Below are positions 1 to 7,142 of a DNA stretch of 11,491 nt, piece by piece. A model generated the notes under the pieces. The model did not search any database, was not told the DNA's origin, and saw only the letters and a list, made by a program, of their open reading frames with translations. Position 1 is the first letter of the stretch, and every line of letters starts with the position of its first letter. This DNA is from Desulfomicrobiaceae bacterium (GTDB lineage Bacteria; Desulfobacterota; Desulfovibrionia; Desulfovibrionales; Desulfomicrobiaceae), in assembly GCA_003530935.1 (NCBI GenBank), contig DPEO01000034.1, positions 1 to 11,491 on the forward strand, given 5' to 3'. The position numbers and the translations under genes were made by a program.

Positions 1-56
1 CCATGACTATCGCCTACTACTCCCACTCACCACTTACTACTCCCTCTTTCTTTACA
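1..56. other. Junk-like contig end, likely not genomic
   Basis: This stretch is almost free of G and rich in C, T and A, unlike the GC-rich coding DNA that follows. No gene can be read from it. It lies directly outside the adapter match at 57-114, so it is probably low-quality read-through or library sequence and not chromosome. Open frames that enter it only give translated adapter. Confidence 0.7.
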
Positions 57-114
57 CATCACCCCGCGCCCCCCGAGATCCCCACCCTTTCCCTACCCGA
101 CGCTCTCCCTATCT
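57..114 (+). other. Illumina P5/TruSeq adapter-derived sequence
   Basis: Bases 73-114 align without gaps to the 3' part of the Illumina P5/TruSeq universal adapter with 36 of 42 positions identical. The core TTTCCCTAC, then CGACGCTCT, then ATCT at the end is clearly visible. Extending the same ungapped alignment left through 57-72 adds 9 of 16 matches, covering the 58-base oligo. Reverse-frame translation gives an IGRAS-GRERVG-like string typical of adapter read into proteins. True genomic sequence begins near 115. The comparison was made from memory of the adapter sequence. Confidence 0.9.
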
Positions 115-446
115 CCCATGGCAAACCCCATCTGGACCCCGATGTTCGGGCCGCCGGTCTGGACGGCGGCGAAGATGAGTCGCACCACGAGCCCCAGGAT
201 GAGCCCCAAAAGGAGTTCGCCCAAAAGGATGAGGGCCAGGGAAAACGGATGGGCCGGAAGTTCGCCGCCGTAATTGGTGAGCCGTGGCCACAGCGCCACG
301 GTGAGCACCAGACAGAGTGCCGCCTTGGCGGGCGACGGCAGTCCTTGGCCGCCAAAAAATGGGAGCAGGAAGAGGATGACGCTGATGCGCAGCAGCGCAA
401 AGAGAAAGCCGAGAAAGAGGTGGGCGTCGAGGGGAAAGAGCTCCAT
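115..446 (-). CDS. fliR: FliR, flagellar export apparatus protein (N-terminal fragment)
   Basis: FliR is an inner-membrane component of the flagellar type III export gate, working with FliP, FliQ, FlhA and FlhB. About 110 N-terminal residues of a usual ~260 are present. They show the family pattern: a hydrophobic helix at about 10-30 ending LPFFGG, a second at about 40-55, then a GELLLGLILGL segment (76-86) running into FAAVQTGGPNIGVQMGFA. The rest is lost because the contig breaks into adapter at 114/115; the apparent C-terminal DRESVG is translated adapter. I chose the ATG at 446 because ME-L-F fits family N-termini. A GTG at 455 is possible, and neither start has a clear ribosome site. It follows the ttcA-like gene by about 80 bases on the same strand. 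Confidence 0.85.
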
Positions 447-528
447 GCCGGGCACGTAGCAAGAATATTGCCAGGCATGGAGAGGACTTGGAGGCGCGGC
501 GCGCGGCCTGGAGGCTGGCTGGGGGATG

Positions 529-1290
529 TCAAGACGTTGGCGGCATGCTGCGAAGCGTTTCTTCCATTTGCCAGCGCTGCAGTCCTTGAAAGACGTTGGT
601 GAGTCGTCGCGGGTCGTGCTGGCAGAGGGCGCGTACTGCGTCGAGCATGCGGCTGCGGGCCGTGTCGTCTTTGGAAGGGCAGGGGTTCTCCCAGACCGGA
701 AGGTTCCACTTACGGGCGGCCTGGCGGATGAGCTTTTTTTCCACCAAGATGAGGGGGCGGATCATGGTGAGTTGGCCGCCGAAATAGCGCTCTTTGGGCA
801 TCAGCCCGTAGACCTTGCCGGTTTGGACGAGGTTGAGAAAAAATGTGGTGGTGAGGTCGTCGGCGGTATGCCCCATGGCCAGATGGGTCAGGTTGTACTG
901 CCGGCACAGGGTAAAGAGGCGTTTGCGCCGCAGGTGGGCGCAGTAAAAGCACGGGGAGTTTTTGCGGTTTTCCGATGAGTGCGCCCGGGGACCGAAGTCG
1001 GTGACTTCCACATGGCAGGCGACGCCATGCCGCCGCGCCCAGTGGACCAAGGGGACGTGGTTTTCCGGGGCAAAGCCGGGGTTGAGGTGCAGGATCATGA
1101 GCTCTACGGGAAACGGCAGGATGCGTTGGCGCAGAAGAAGCACGTGCAGGAGGACCCAGCTGTCCACTCCGCCGGAGGCGGCAATGCCGATGCGCGCCCC
1201 AGGATGGGTCATGTCCAGCCGTTGCATGGCCTTGCCCGCCAGGCGTAGGCAGCGTTCTTGGGCGAAGTGGAGTTTGCCCCATTGAGCCAT
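529..1290 (-). CDS. TtcA-like PP-loop tRNA thiolation enzyme
   Basis: The 253-residue protein is an ATP-pyrophosphatase (PP-loop) tRNA-modifying enzyme. The nucleotide-binding loop SGGVDS is at residues 39-44 and GHTADD at 140-145. Cysteines 114 and 117 (PCFYC, followed by RRKRLF) and Cys204 (ENPCPSKD) give the CxxC-plus-distal-Cys pattern that in TtcA holds an Fe-S cluster for 2-thiocytidine formation at tRNA position 32. TilS, the lysidine synthetase, lacks this cysteine set, so TtcA-like fits better, although such genes are often labelled TilS. The substrate tRNA position is inferred from family only. ATG at 1290 is preceded by GGAG five bases upstream. It is transcribed away from rpoZ, and fliR follows it. 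Confidence 0.82.
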   Translation of the reverse strand: MAQWGKLHFAQERCLRLAGKAMQRLDMTHPGARIGIAASGGVDSWVLLHVLLLRQRILPFPVELMILHLNPGFAPENHVPLVHWARRHGVACHVEVTDFGPRAHSSENRKNSPCFYCAHLRRKRLFTLCRQYNLTHLAMGHTADDLTTTFFLNLVQTGKVYGLMPKERYFGGQLTMIRPLILVEKKLIRQAARKWNLPVWENPCPSKDDTARSRMLDAVRALCQHDPRRLTNVFQGLQRWQMEETLRSMPPTS

Positions 1291-1379
1291 AACTACTCCA
1301 GAAGTTTGACAGCAGACGAGGATGCTTTAGGAAGAAACCATCGGTAACGGATTCCCGCGCCAGGCACCGGAAGTCGCCA

Positions 1380-1409
1380 TTGACAGCGTGTCTTTCCTGG
1401 TCATAACAT
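1380..1409 (+). promoter_or_regulatory. Candidate sigma-70 promoter for rpoZ-dnaJ-moaC
   Basis: A perfect -35 box TTGACA lies at 1380-1385. Sixteen to eighteen bases downstream is an AT-rich stretch with -10-like hexamers: CATAAC at 1402-1407 or TAACAT at 1404-1409, each 4 of 6 matches. Transcription would start near 1414, immediately before the hairpin at 1422-1446. It is the best promoter match upstream of rpoZ. Confidence 0.55.
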
Positions 1410-1421
1410 AACATTCTTTTG

Positions 1422-1452
1422 GCACGCCGAGCATGCTCGGCCGTGCTTTTTT
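1422..1452 (+). terminator. Terminator-like hairpin in the rpoZ leader
   Basis: GCACG-CCGAG at 1422-1431 pairs with CTCGG-CGTGC (1436-1446, with C1441 bulged) around a CATG loop. Six T bases follow at 1447-1452, so it has the form of a plus-strand intrinsic terminator. No plus-strand gene lies upstream to be terminated, and the candidate rpoZ promoter is only about 10 bases before it. It may be an attenuator, a 5' stabilising stem or the end of a very short RNA. The rpoZ ribosome site starts about 10 bases after the T run. Confidence 0.65.
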
Positions 1453-1468
1453 GGACACGGGAGGGGAA

Positions 1469-1702
1469 ATGGCCAGAATCACTGTGGAAGATTGTTTGGA
1501 AAAGGTCAACAACCGCTTCTTGATTGTGCAGATGGCCATCAAGCGGGTCAAGCAGTATCATGAGGGCTATCCTCCACTGATCGAGAGCAAGAATAAAGAA
1601 GTGGTGACGGCCTTGCGGGAGATTGCGGAGGGCAAGGTGCTGCCGGACGTGGAGCGCCTTGAGGATCTGAAATTTGTTGTGGAAGACGACGTGGAAGCCT
1701 GA
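1469..1702 (+). CDS. rpoZ: RNA polymerase omega subunit
   Basis: Omega helps RNA polymerase assemble by chaperoning the beta' subunit. The 77-residue product begins MARITVEDCLEKV and contains NNRFLIVQMAIKR and a NKEVVTALREIAEGKV segment, the conserved core of RpoZ, followed by a short acidic tail. The length is normal for the family. I chose ATG at 1469, not the in-frame ATG at 1433, because a GGAGGGG ribosome site sits just before 1469, the MARITVEDC start matches the family, and 1433 lies in the leader hairpin. The stop TGA overlaps the dnaJ start by one base (TGATG), so the two are translationally coupled. Confidence 0.95.
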   Translation: MARITVEDCLEKVNNRFLIVQMAIKRVKQYHEGYPPLIESKNKEVVTALREIAEGKVLPDVERLEDLKFVVEDDVEA

Positions 1703-2802
1703 TGGCGAAGCGGGATTACTACGAAATCTTGGGCGTGGATCGCTCGGCGTCGGCGGAGGAGATCAAGAGCGCGTACCGCAAGCTGGCGTTTCAGTATCAT
1801 CCGGACCGCAATCCGGGCGACCCTGAGGCGGAGGAAAAGTTCAAAGAGGCTGCCGAGGCCTACGAAATACTTGGTGACCCGGACAAGCGGGCTCAGTACG
1901 ATCGTTTTGGACACGCTGGCGTCAATGGCCAGGGGTTTGGCAGCCACTTTGAGAGTGCCGAGGACGTATTCAGCGCCTTTAGCGATATTTTTGGGGAATT
2001 TTTTGGGTTCAGCGCCGCCAGTCGGCACCGCCCCCGTCGGGGCGCGGACTTGCGGTATAACCTGACGATCCCTTTTCGCGACGCGGCCAAAGGCACGGAG
2101 GTGGAGATCCAGATCCCCAAGCGGGATGTGTGTGATGAATGCCACGGATCAGGCGCCGCCCCTGGACATAGCCCGCAGACCTGTCGGCATTGCGGCGGTG
2201 TGGGCCAGATCACCCAGGCGCAGGGGTTCTTTCGGATCTCGGTGCCCTGCCCGGTGTGCCGGGGGGAGGGGACGGTCATCACCCATCCGTGCCCCAAGTG
2301 CCGGGGCCGGGGGATTGTGCAGATCTCCAAGACCCTCAAGGTGCGTGTCCCCGCTGGGGTGGACAGCGGCAGCCGCTTGCGCGTGCGCGGCGAAGGCGAA
2401 CCGGGAGAAAACGGCGGGCCGGCCGGGGACCTTTTCGTGGTCATTTACGTGGAGGAAGACCCGGTATTTTCCCGCCAAGGCCAGGATCTGGTGGTGCGCA
2501 CCGAGATTTCGGTGGTGCAGGCCATTTTGGGCGCCAAGATCGAGGTGCCGACCCTGGATGATCCGGTGAGCGTGGATGTCCCCAAGGGCACGCAGCCGGG
2601 CAAGGTGCTGCGCATCCCGGGCTTGGGGATCCCGCGGTTGGGCGGCGGCCCCCAAGGCGACCTGCTGGTGGAGGTGATGGTGCGGATTCCTACTTCCGTG
2701 ACCAAACGTCAGGAAGAGCTCTTGCGGGAATTCGAGAAGTTGGAAGAAGACCGCCCCCTCAACCGGGTGAAGGACTTTTTCAAAAAGGCCATGGGCGACT
2801 AG
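1702..2802 (+). CDS. dnaJ: Chaperone DnaJ (Hsp40)
   Basis: DnaJ is the cytoplasmic co-chaperone that delivers unfolded clients to DnaK and stimulates its ATPase. The 366-residue protein has the J domain at about 4-70 with the essential HPD at 33-35. A short Gly/Phe-rich linker follows (about 71-105), unusually poor in glycine. Four zinc repeats come next, with cysteine pairs at 144/147, 161/164, 183/186 and 197/200 in CxxCxGxG form. The C-terminal substrate-binding domains complete the protein, so it is a full type I DnaJ. Its start overlaps the rpoZ stop, and moaC follows after 9 bases, so the three genes probably form one transcript. No dnaK or grpE is in the window. Confidence 0.96.
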   Translation: MAKRDYYEILGVDRSASAEEIKSAYRKLAFQYHPDRNPGDPEAEEKFKEAAEAYEILGDPDKRAQYDRFGHAGVNGQGFGSHFESAEDVFSAFSDIFGEFFGFSAASRHRPRRGADLRYNLTIPFRDAAKGTEVEIQIPKRDVCDECHGSGAAPGHSPQTCRHCGGVGQITQAQGFFRISVPCPVCRGEGTVITHPCPKCRGRGIVQISKTLKVRVPAGVDSGSRLRVRGEGEPGENGGPAGDLFVVIYVEEDPVFSRQGQDLVVRTEISVVQAILGAKIEVPTLDDPVSVDVPKGTQPGKVLRIPGLGIPRLGGGPQGDLLVEVMVRIPTSVTKRQEELLREFEKLEEDRPLNRVKDFFKKAMGD

Positions 2803-2811
2803 GGGGAAACT

Positions 2812-3294
2812 GTGGAAGAACAGCCGTTTTCGCATCTCGATGCCCAGGGCGCGGCGCGCATGGTGGACGTGTCGGCCAAGGCGGACACGGTGCGCCGGGC
2901 CGTGGTGCGCACGCGGGTGGAACTTTCCGCATCCACGTTCGCCCTCCTGCAGGACAAGGCCCTGCCCAAGGGAGACGTGCTCGCCGTGGCCAAGGTCGCG
3001 GGGATCATGGCGGCCAAAAAGACCGCGGACCTCATCCCCCTGTGTCATCCCCTTGCCTTGACGGCGGTGGACGTGCGCTTCGACCTCGACCCCCAGGCCG
3101 CATGCGTGCACATTGAGGCCGAGGCCCGCGCTGTGGGGCCTACTGGTGTGGAGATGGAGGCCTTGGTGGCTGCCCAGGTGGCGGCTATGACCATTTACGA
3201 TATGTGCAAGGCCGTGCAGCGGGATATCCGCATTACCGACTGTCGCCTGGTGCACAAAAGCGGCGGGAAAAGCGGTACTTTTGAAGCCCCGTAG
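2812..3294 (+). CDS. moaC: MoaC, cyclic pyranopterin monophosphate synthase
   Basis: MoaC converts 3',8-cyclo-7,8-dihydroguanosine triphosphate, made by MoaA, to cyclic pyranopterin monophosphate in molybdenum cofactor synthesis. The 160-residue length is standard. Family motifs are plain: LCHPL at 77-81, GVEMEALVAA at 112-121, and TIYDMCKA at 127-134, which carries the catalytic-type Asp130 and Lys133. The C-terminal LVHKSGGKSG is also typical. The start is GTG at 2812, supported by a GGGGG ribosome site 9 bases after the dnaJ stop. The cofactor would serve molybdenum or tungsten enzymes such as formate dehydrogenase, none of which is in the window. A strong terminator follows. Confidence 0.95.
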   Translation: MEEQPFSHLDAQGAARMVDVSAKADTVRRAVVRTRVELSASTFALLQDKALPKGDVLAVAKVAGIMAAKKTADLIPLCHPLALTAVDVRFDLDPQAACVHIEAEARAVGPTGVEMEALVAAQVAAMTIYDMCKAVQRDIRITDCRLVHKSGGKSGTFEAP

Positions 3295-3323
3295 TCCAAG
3301 ACGGCACGGGCGGTGTGCAGCAG

Positions 3324-3367
3324 CGTCCCGGGGCGGAAGTCTTTCCGCCTCGGGACGTGTGTTTTTT
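3324..3367 (+). terminator. Intrinsic terminator of rpoZ-dnaJ-moaC
   Basis: A 15-base-pair stem with one G-U pair is formed by 3324-3338 and 3343-3357 around the loop GTCT. It is followed by TGTG and six T bases (3362-3367). The T run overlaps the stop codon of the convergent serS gene. In the minus direction the hairpin has no T tract, so it serves mainly the plus-strand operon. Confidence 0.88.
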
Positions 3368-4640
3368 AGAAGGGGATGGTGGTTGCGCCACCGAGATAGG
3401 GCTGCAGGGCATCAGGCACGCGCACGGTGCCGTCCGCCTGCTGGTAGTTCTCCAAAATGGCGACCATGGTGCGACCAACGGCAAGTCCGGAACCGTTGAG
3501 GGTGTGTACCAGGGCGGATTTCTTGGCGCCTTTGGGCCGAAAGCGGATGCCGGCGCGACGGGCCTGGAAGTCCTCGAAATTGGAACATGAGGAGATCTCC
3601 CGGTACGTGGCTTGCCCGGGCAGCCAGACTTCGATGTCATAGGTTTTGGCGGCCGAGAACCCCAAATCGCCGGAGCAGAGGGTGACCACCCGGTAGGGGA
3701 GCTCCAGGCGCTGCAAAATGGCTTCGGCATGGGTGAGCAAGAGTTCCAGCTCGTCGTAGGAGGTGTCCGGGTGGGCCAGGCGTACCAGCTCCACTTTGTG
3801 GAATTGGTGTTGGCGGATGATGCCTTTGGTGTCCTTGCCGTAGGAGCCCGCCTCGGAGCGGAAACACGGGGTGAAGGCGCACAAACCCATGGGCAGATCG
3901 GCTTCGTCCAGGGTGGTGTCGCGGAAGATGTTGGTGACCGGGACTTCCGCCGTGGGGATGAGGTAGTAGTCCGTGCCGGTGAGGTGGAAGAGGTCTTCTT
4001 CGAATTTGGGCAGTTGCCCGGTACCGAGGAGACTTGCGCGGTTGACGATCACCGGCGGTAGCACTTCCTGGTAGCCGTGCTCCTGGGTTTGCACGTCCAG
4101 CATGAAGCTGAAAAGCGCCCGTTCCAGGCGGGCGGCCCAGCCGCGCAAGAGCACGAAGCGGCTGCCGGTGATCTTGGCTGCGGTTTCGAAGTCGAGCCCG
4201 CCGAGACGAGCGCCGATTTCCCAGTGTTCTTTAGGGGTAAAGGAGAACTGCGGAGGTATTCCCCAGCGGCGCACCTCGGTGTTGTCGGCATCGGAGTTGC
4301 CTTCGGGCACCGAGGCATGCGGGATATTGGGAATGGTGAGAAGCATCTCTTGGAACTGGGCGTCCACGGCAGCGCAGCGTTCATCCAATTCCTTGATGCG
4401 CTGGGAAAGCGCTCCCAACTCCGCCATCAGGGCGGAGGCGTCTTGCCCCGAGCGCTTCATCTGCGCCACCTGCTGGGAGGCCTGGTTGCGCTGTGCCTTG
4501 AGGGTCTCCACTTCCGTAGTGAGCTGTCGGCGGGTTTCGTCCAGGGCGAGCAGGGCGTCCAGATCGATGGTCGCCCGGCGAAGTTGCAGTGCCTTGCGGA
4601 CGATCTCCGGGTTTGTGCGGAGGAGTTTGCTGTCGAGCAT
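3366..4640 (-). CDS. serS: Seryl-tRNA synthetase
   Basis: SerRS charges tRNA-Ser, and also tRNA-Sec, the first step of selenocysteine synthesis that the hysA gene in this window needs. The 424-residue length is canonical. The N-terminal MLDSKLLRTNPE leads into the long charged coiled-coil arm (about 25-100) that binds the tRNA variable arm. Class II motif 2 is TPCFRSEAG (257-265) with KVELV at 282-286, and motif 3 is around GLAVGRTMVAILENYQ (385-400). I chose ATG at 4640, with GGAG seven bases upstream, not the longer in-frame start at 4706, because the family begins here. It is convergent with moaC and divergent from groES. Confidence 0.96.
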   Translation of the reverse strand: MLDSKLLRTNPEIVRKALQLRRATIDLDALLALDETRRQLTTEVETLKAQRNQASQQVAQMKRSGQDASALMAELGALSQRIKELDERCAAVDAQFQEMLLTIPNIPHASVPEGNSDADNTEVRRWGIPPQFSFTPKEHWEIGARLGGLDFETAAKITGSRFVLLRGWAARLERALFSFMLDVQTQEHGYQEVLPPVIVNRASLLGTGQLPKFEEDLFHLTGTDYYLIPTAEVPVTNIFRDTTLDEADLPMGLCAFTPCFRSEAGSYGKDTKGIIRQHQFHKVELVRLAHPDTSYDELELLLTHAEAILQRLELPYRVVTLCSGDLGFSAAKTYDIEVWLPGQATYREISSCSNFEDFQARRAGIRFRPKGAKKSALVHTLNGSGLAVGRTMVAILENYQQADGTVRVPDALQPYLGGATTIPF

Positions 4641-4746
4641 AGGGCATCTCCATAGAAAAATCGTGGCAAACCCAAAATTTCTATCTCCCCGGGCCGCAAA
4701 GCACAAGGCCGGGGAAGGACGTGCGAAAAAATTTTTCTCCCTGCCC

Positions 4747-4775
4747 TTGACTGGTCGGCATGCGGTTTTATTGGA
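4747..4775 (+). promoter_or_regulatory. Possible groESL promoter
   Basis: A TTGACT box at 4747-4752 is the only good -35 candidate in the serS-groES gap. Downstream there is an AT-rich TTTTATTG (4766-4773), but no close -10 match at normal spacing. The heat-shock sigma-32 -10 form CCCCAT is not seen, nor a CIRCE inverted repeat. A 6-base-pair hairpin (4790-4795 with 4801-4806) followed by TCATTATTTTT lies in the leader. The transcription start cannot be fixed from sequence alone. Confidence 0.3.
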
Positions 4776-4851
4776 GGCTTCGTCTTCGTGGTCGGTTTCG
4801 CTGACCTCATTATTTTTCGGACAAATAAACCATCGCTATGGAGGATTCTGT

Positions 4852-5142
4852 ATGCAGCTCAAACCGTTGCACGACCGTATCTTGGTGAAGCGCCTGGAAG
4901 AAGAGCAGGTGACCAAAGGCGGCATCATCATTCCGGACTCGGCCAAAGAAAAGCCCATCAAGGGTGAAGTGGTGGCCGTGGGTCAGGGGAAGACCGCTGA
5001 TGATGGCAAGCTCATTCCGATGAATGTCAAGCAGGGCGACAAGGTCATCTTCAACAAGTACGCCGGCACGGAGATCAAGATCGAGGGCGAGGAATTCCTC
5101 ATCATGCGGGAAGATGACGTCCTGGCCATTATCGAAGGTTAA
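4852..5142 (+). CDS. groES: Co-chaperonin GroES (Hsp10)
   Basis: GroES forms the seven-subunit lid of the GroEL folding chamber in the cytoplasm. The 96-residue product starts MQLKPLHDRILVKR and has the mobile loop around 17-32 with the GGIIIP contact segment (23-28) that docks to GroEL. The C-terminal half has YAGTEIKIEGEEFLIMRE. The length is normal. ATG at 4852 has GGAGG seven bases upstream; a longer in-frame opening reaching back through the serS leader is ruled out by family length. groEL follows after 40 bases with its own ribosome site, giving the usual groES-groEL operon. No CIRCE operator was found upstream. Confidence 0.97.
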   Translation: MQLKPLHDRILVKRLEEEQVTKGGIIIPDSAKEKPIKGEVVAVGQGKTADDGKLIPMNVKQGDKVIFNKYAGTEIKIEGEEFLIMREDDVLAIIEG

Positions 5143-5182
5143 TTTTTCTTCCAGTATCTAATCTCTTTAAGGAGTCGAGAAT

Positions 5183-6820
5183 ATGGCTGCCAAAGTCATT
5201 AAGTTTGATGTCAAAGCTCGTGAGCGTCTGAAAAAAGGTGTGGATACCCTGGCCGATGCCGTGAAGGTGACCCTTGGTCCCAAGGGCCGCAACGTGGTCA
5301 TCGAGAAATCTTTTGGCTCGCCGGTCATCACCAAGGACGGCGTGAGTGTGGCCAAGGAGATCGAGCTGGAAGACAAGTTCGAGAACATGGGCGCCCAGAT
5401 GGTGAAGGAAGTGGCGTCCAAGACCTCGGACGTGGCTGGCGACGGTACCACCACGGCCACCATCTTGGCTCAGGCCATCTTCCACGAAGGCGTGAAGCTG
5501 GTGGCTGCCGGCCGTAACCCCATGGCCATCAAGCGCGGTATCGACAAGGCGGTGGACGCCGTGGTGGCTGCCTTGGACAAGCTGGCCAAGCCCACGCGTG
5601 ATCAGAAGGAAATCGCTCAGGTGGGCACCATCTCCGCCAACAACGACGCCACCATCGGCAACATCATCGCCGAGGCCATGAGCAAAGTGGGCAAGGAAGG
5701 CGTCATCACCGTGGAAGAAGCCAAGGGCCTGGAGACCACCCTTGAGGTGGTGGAAGGCATGCAGTTCGACCGCGGCTATCTCTCCCCCTACTTCGTCACC
5801 AATCCGGACAAGATGGTGTGCGAGCTCGATTCGCCCCTCATCCTCATCAACGAAAAGAAGATTTCCAACATGAAGGAGCTCCTGCCCGTGTTGGAGCAGG
5901 TGGCCAAGATGGGCAAACCGCTGCTCATCATCGCGGAAGACGTGGAGGGCGAGGCCTTGGCGACCCTGGTGGTCAACAAGCTGCGCGGCACCTTGCAGGT
6001 GGTGGCGGTGAAGGCCCCGGGCTTTGGCGAGCGTCGTAAGGCCATGCTCCAGGACATCGCCATTCTCACCGGTGGCGAGGTGGTGTCCGAGGATCTGGGC
6101 GTGAAGCTGGAGAGCATCACCCTCAATCAGTTGGGCCGCGCCAAGCGCATCGTGGTGGACAAAGAGAATACCACCATCGTGGATGGCGCCGGTGATCCCG
6201 AAAAGATCAAGGCCCGCGTGAAGCAGATCCGCACCGAAATCGAGGAGACCACCTCGGATTACGACCGCGAGAAGCTCCAGGAGCGTCTGGCCAAGATCGT
6301 GGGTGGTGTGGCCGTGATCAACGTCGGTGCTGCCACCGAGACCGAGATGAAGGAGAAGAAGGCCCGCGTGGAAGACGCCCTGAACGCCACCCGCGCTGCG
6401 GTGGAAGAAGGCATCGTCCCCGGCGGCGGCGTGGCCTTGGTGCGCTGCCAGTCGGCTCTGAACGACGTGAAACCCTCCGATGACGATGAGGCTGCGGGCG
6501 TGGAAGTGGTGCGCCGCGCCATGGAGGCCCCGCTGCGCCAGATCTGCGCCAACGCGGGCGTGGAAGGCGCGGTGGTCATCGAGAAGGTGCGCGAAGGTGC
6601 CGAGACCTTCGGGTACAACGCGGCTACCGGCGAGTACGAGGACCTCATCGCTTCGGGAGTCATCGATCCCAAGAAGGTGACCCGTATCGCCCTGCAGAAT
6701 GCCGCTTCGGTGGCAGGCCTTCTGCTCACCACCGAGTGCGCCATTGCCGAGAAGCCCAAGGAGGAGACTCCGGCGGCTGGCCATGGTGGCATGGGCGGCG
6801 GCATGGGCGGTATGTACTAA
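5183..6820 (+). CDS. groEL: Chaperonin GroEL (Hsp60)
   Basis: GroEL forms the double-ring ATP-driven folding chamber. The 545-residue product is full length. It starts MAAKVIKFDVKARE, has the nucleotide-binding LGPKGRNVV (31-39) and AGDGTTTATIL (85-95, Asp87 being the magnesium and ATP residue), and retains the VPGGGVAL region of the second equatorial half. The tail is the usual Gly-Met repeat in a slightly altered form, ending MGGMY. AAGGAG lies just upstream of ATG 5183. Codon use is strongly biased to G or C at the third position, as expected for a highly expressed gene; this also creates a long open antisense frame, which is not a gene. A strong terminator follows. Confidence 0.98.
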   Translation: MAAKVIKFDVKARERLKKGVDTLADAVKVTLGPKGRNVVIEKSFGSPVITKDGVSVAKEIELEDKFENMGAQMVKEVASKTSDVAGDGTTTATILAQAIFHEGVKLVAAGRNPMAIKRGIDKAVDAVVAALDKLAKPTRDQKEIAQVGTISANNDATIGNIIAEAMSKVGKEGVITVEEAKGLETTLEVVEGMQFDRGYLSPYFVTNPDKMVCELDSPLILINEKKISNMKELLPVLEQVAKMGKPLLIIAEDVEGEALATLVVNKLRGTLQVVAVKAPGFGERRKAMLQDIAILTGGEVVSEDLGVKLESITLNQLGRAKRIVVDKENTTIVDGAGDPEKIKARVKQIRTEIEETTSDYDREKLQERLAKIVGGVAVINVGAATETEMKEKKARVEDALNATRAAVEEGIVPGGGVALVRCQSALNDVKPSDDDEAAGVEVVRRAMEAPLRQICANAGVEGAVVIEKVREGAETFGYNAATGEYEDLIASGVIDPKKVTRIALQNAASVAGLLLTTECAIAEKPKEETPAAGHGGMGGGMGGMY

Positions 6821-6842
6821 GCCGCAGCACATGCGAAATGAT

Positions 6843-6874
6843 CGGCCGGGGCTCTGCTCCGGCCGTTTTTTTTT
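6843..6874 (+). terminator. Intrinsic terminator of groES-groEL
   Basis: CGGCCGGGG at 6843-6851 pairs with CTCCGGCCG at 6857-6865 (nine pairs, one G-U) around CTCTG. Nine T bases follow at 6866-6874. The hairpin starts 22 bases after the groEL stop. Confidence 0.95.
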
Positions 6875-6982
6875 GTGTGTGCCAGGCATGGCGCGCAGCA
6901 TCGCGGCGGAGGCGACACCTCCCGTGTGTTTGGCCTCTGGCGGTATGCTGGACGCCCGCCAGGGCGGCGGGTGCGTGCGGGC
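6875..6982. other. Gap between groEL and tRNA-Val terminators
   Basis: No gene with a ribosome site and recognisable product is seen here. Two short inverted repeats are present: GGAGG-CCTCC at 6908-6922, and an eight-pair CGCCCGCC repeat (6953-6960 with 6966-6973, one G-U). Neither has a T tract. The region separates two convergent terminators. Confidence 0.5.
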
Positions 6983-7012
6983 AAACAGAAAACGCCCCGA
7001 AGTCTCGGGGCG
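6983..7012 (-). terminator. Intrinsic terminator of tRNA-Val
   Basis: Read on the minus strand, CGCCCCGA (7012-7005) and TCGGGGCG (7000-6993) form an eight-pair stem around GACT. It is followed by TTTTCTGTTT at 6992-6983. It lies 14 bases after the encoded CCA of the tRNA gene. Confidence 0.88.
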
Positions 7013-7025
7013 CGGCGTCTTCTGA

Positions 7026-7101
7026 TGGTGGGCGGTACAGGGATCGAACCTATGACTTTCGGCTTGTAAGGCCGACGCTCTCCCAGCTGAGCTAACCGCC
7101 C
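7026..7101 (-). tRNA. tRNA-Val (anticodon UAC)
   Basis: The minus strand folds into a full 76-base cloverleaf. The acceptor stem GGGCGGT pairs with ACCGCCC. The D arm is GCTC...GAGC. The anticodon stem TCGGC/GCCGA carries the loop CTTACAA, so the anticodon is UAC, reading valine GUA. The T arm is closed by ATAGG/CCTGT (one G-U) and holds TTCGATC. The discriminator A and CCA are encoded in the DNA. It has its own promoter overlapping the end of hysD and its own terminator. Confidence 0.97.
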
Positions 7102-7113
7102 GAAGTGCGAAGC

Positions 7114-7142
7114 TTTGTAGATGGTCTCTCGCGGTTTGTCAA
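7114..7142 (-). promoter_or_regulatory. Promoter of tRNA-Val, -35 overlapping hysD stop
   Basis: On the minus strand a perfect -35 TTGACA (7142-7137) is followed after 17 bases by a -10-like TACAAA (7119-7114, 4 of 6). The tRNA 5' end is 12 bases further on. The hysD stop codon TGA (7141-7139) lies inside the -35 box. Confidence 0.7.

Noticed and set aside
3..602. 199-codon plus-strand frame at the contig start
   Set aside because: It begins in adapter and junk sequence and runs antisense to fliR and the end of the TtcA-like gene.
4790..4816. Weak hairpin and T-rich stretch in the groES leader as a terminator
   Set aside because: The stem is only six pairs with a G-U, and the T tract starts several bases later and is interrupted.
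4102..4851. Long N-terminal extension in frame with groES
   Set aside because: It runs antisense through serS, GroES has a fixed length of about 96 residues, and the internal ATG at 4852 has a clear ribosome site.
4641..4851. CIRCE operator or sigma-32 promoter before groES
   Set aside because: No TTAGCACTC-type inverted repeat and no CCCCAT -10 element could be found by eye.
5129..6901. 590-codon open frame antisense to groEL
   Set aside because: It is low-complexity and rich in His, Gly and Leu, has no ribosome site or family motifs, and arises from the strong GC bias at third positions of groEL.
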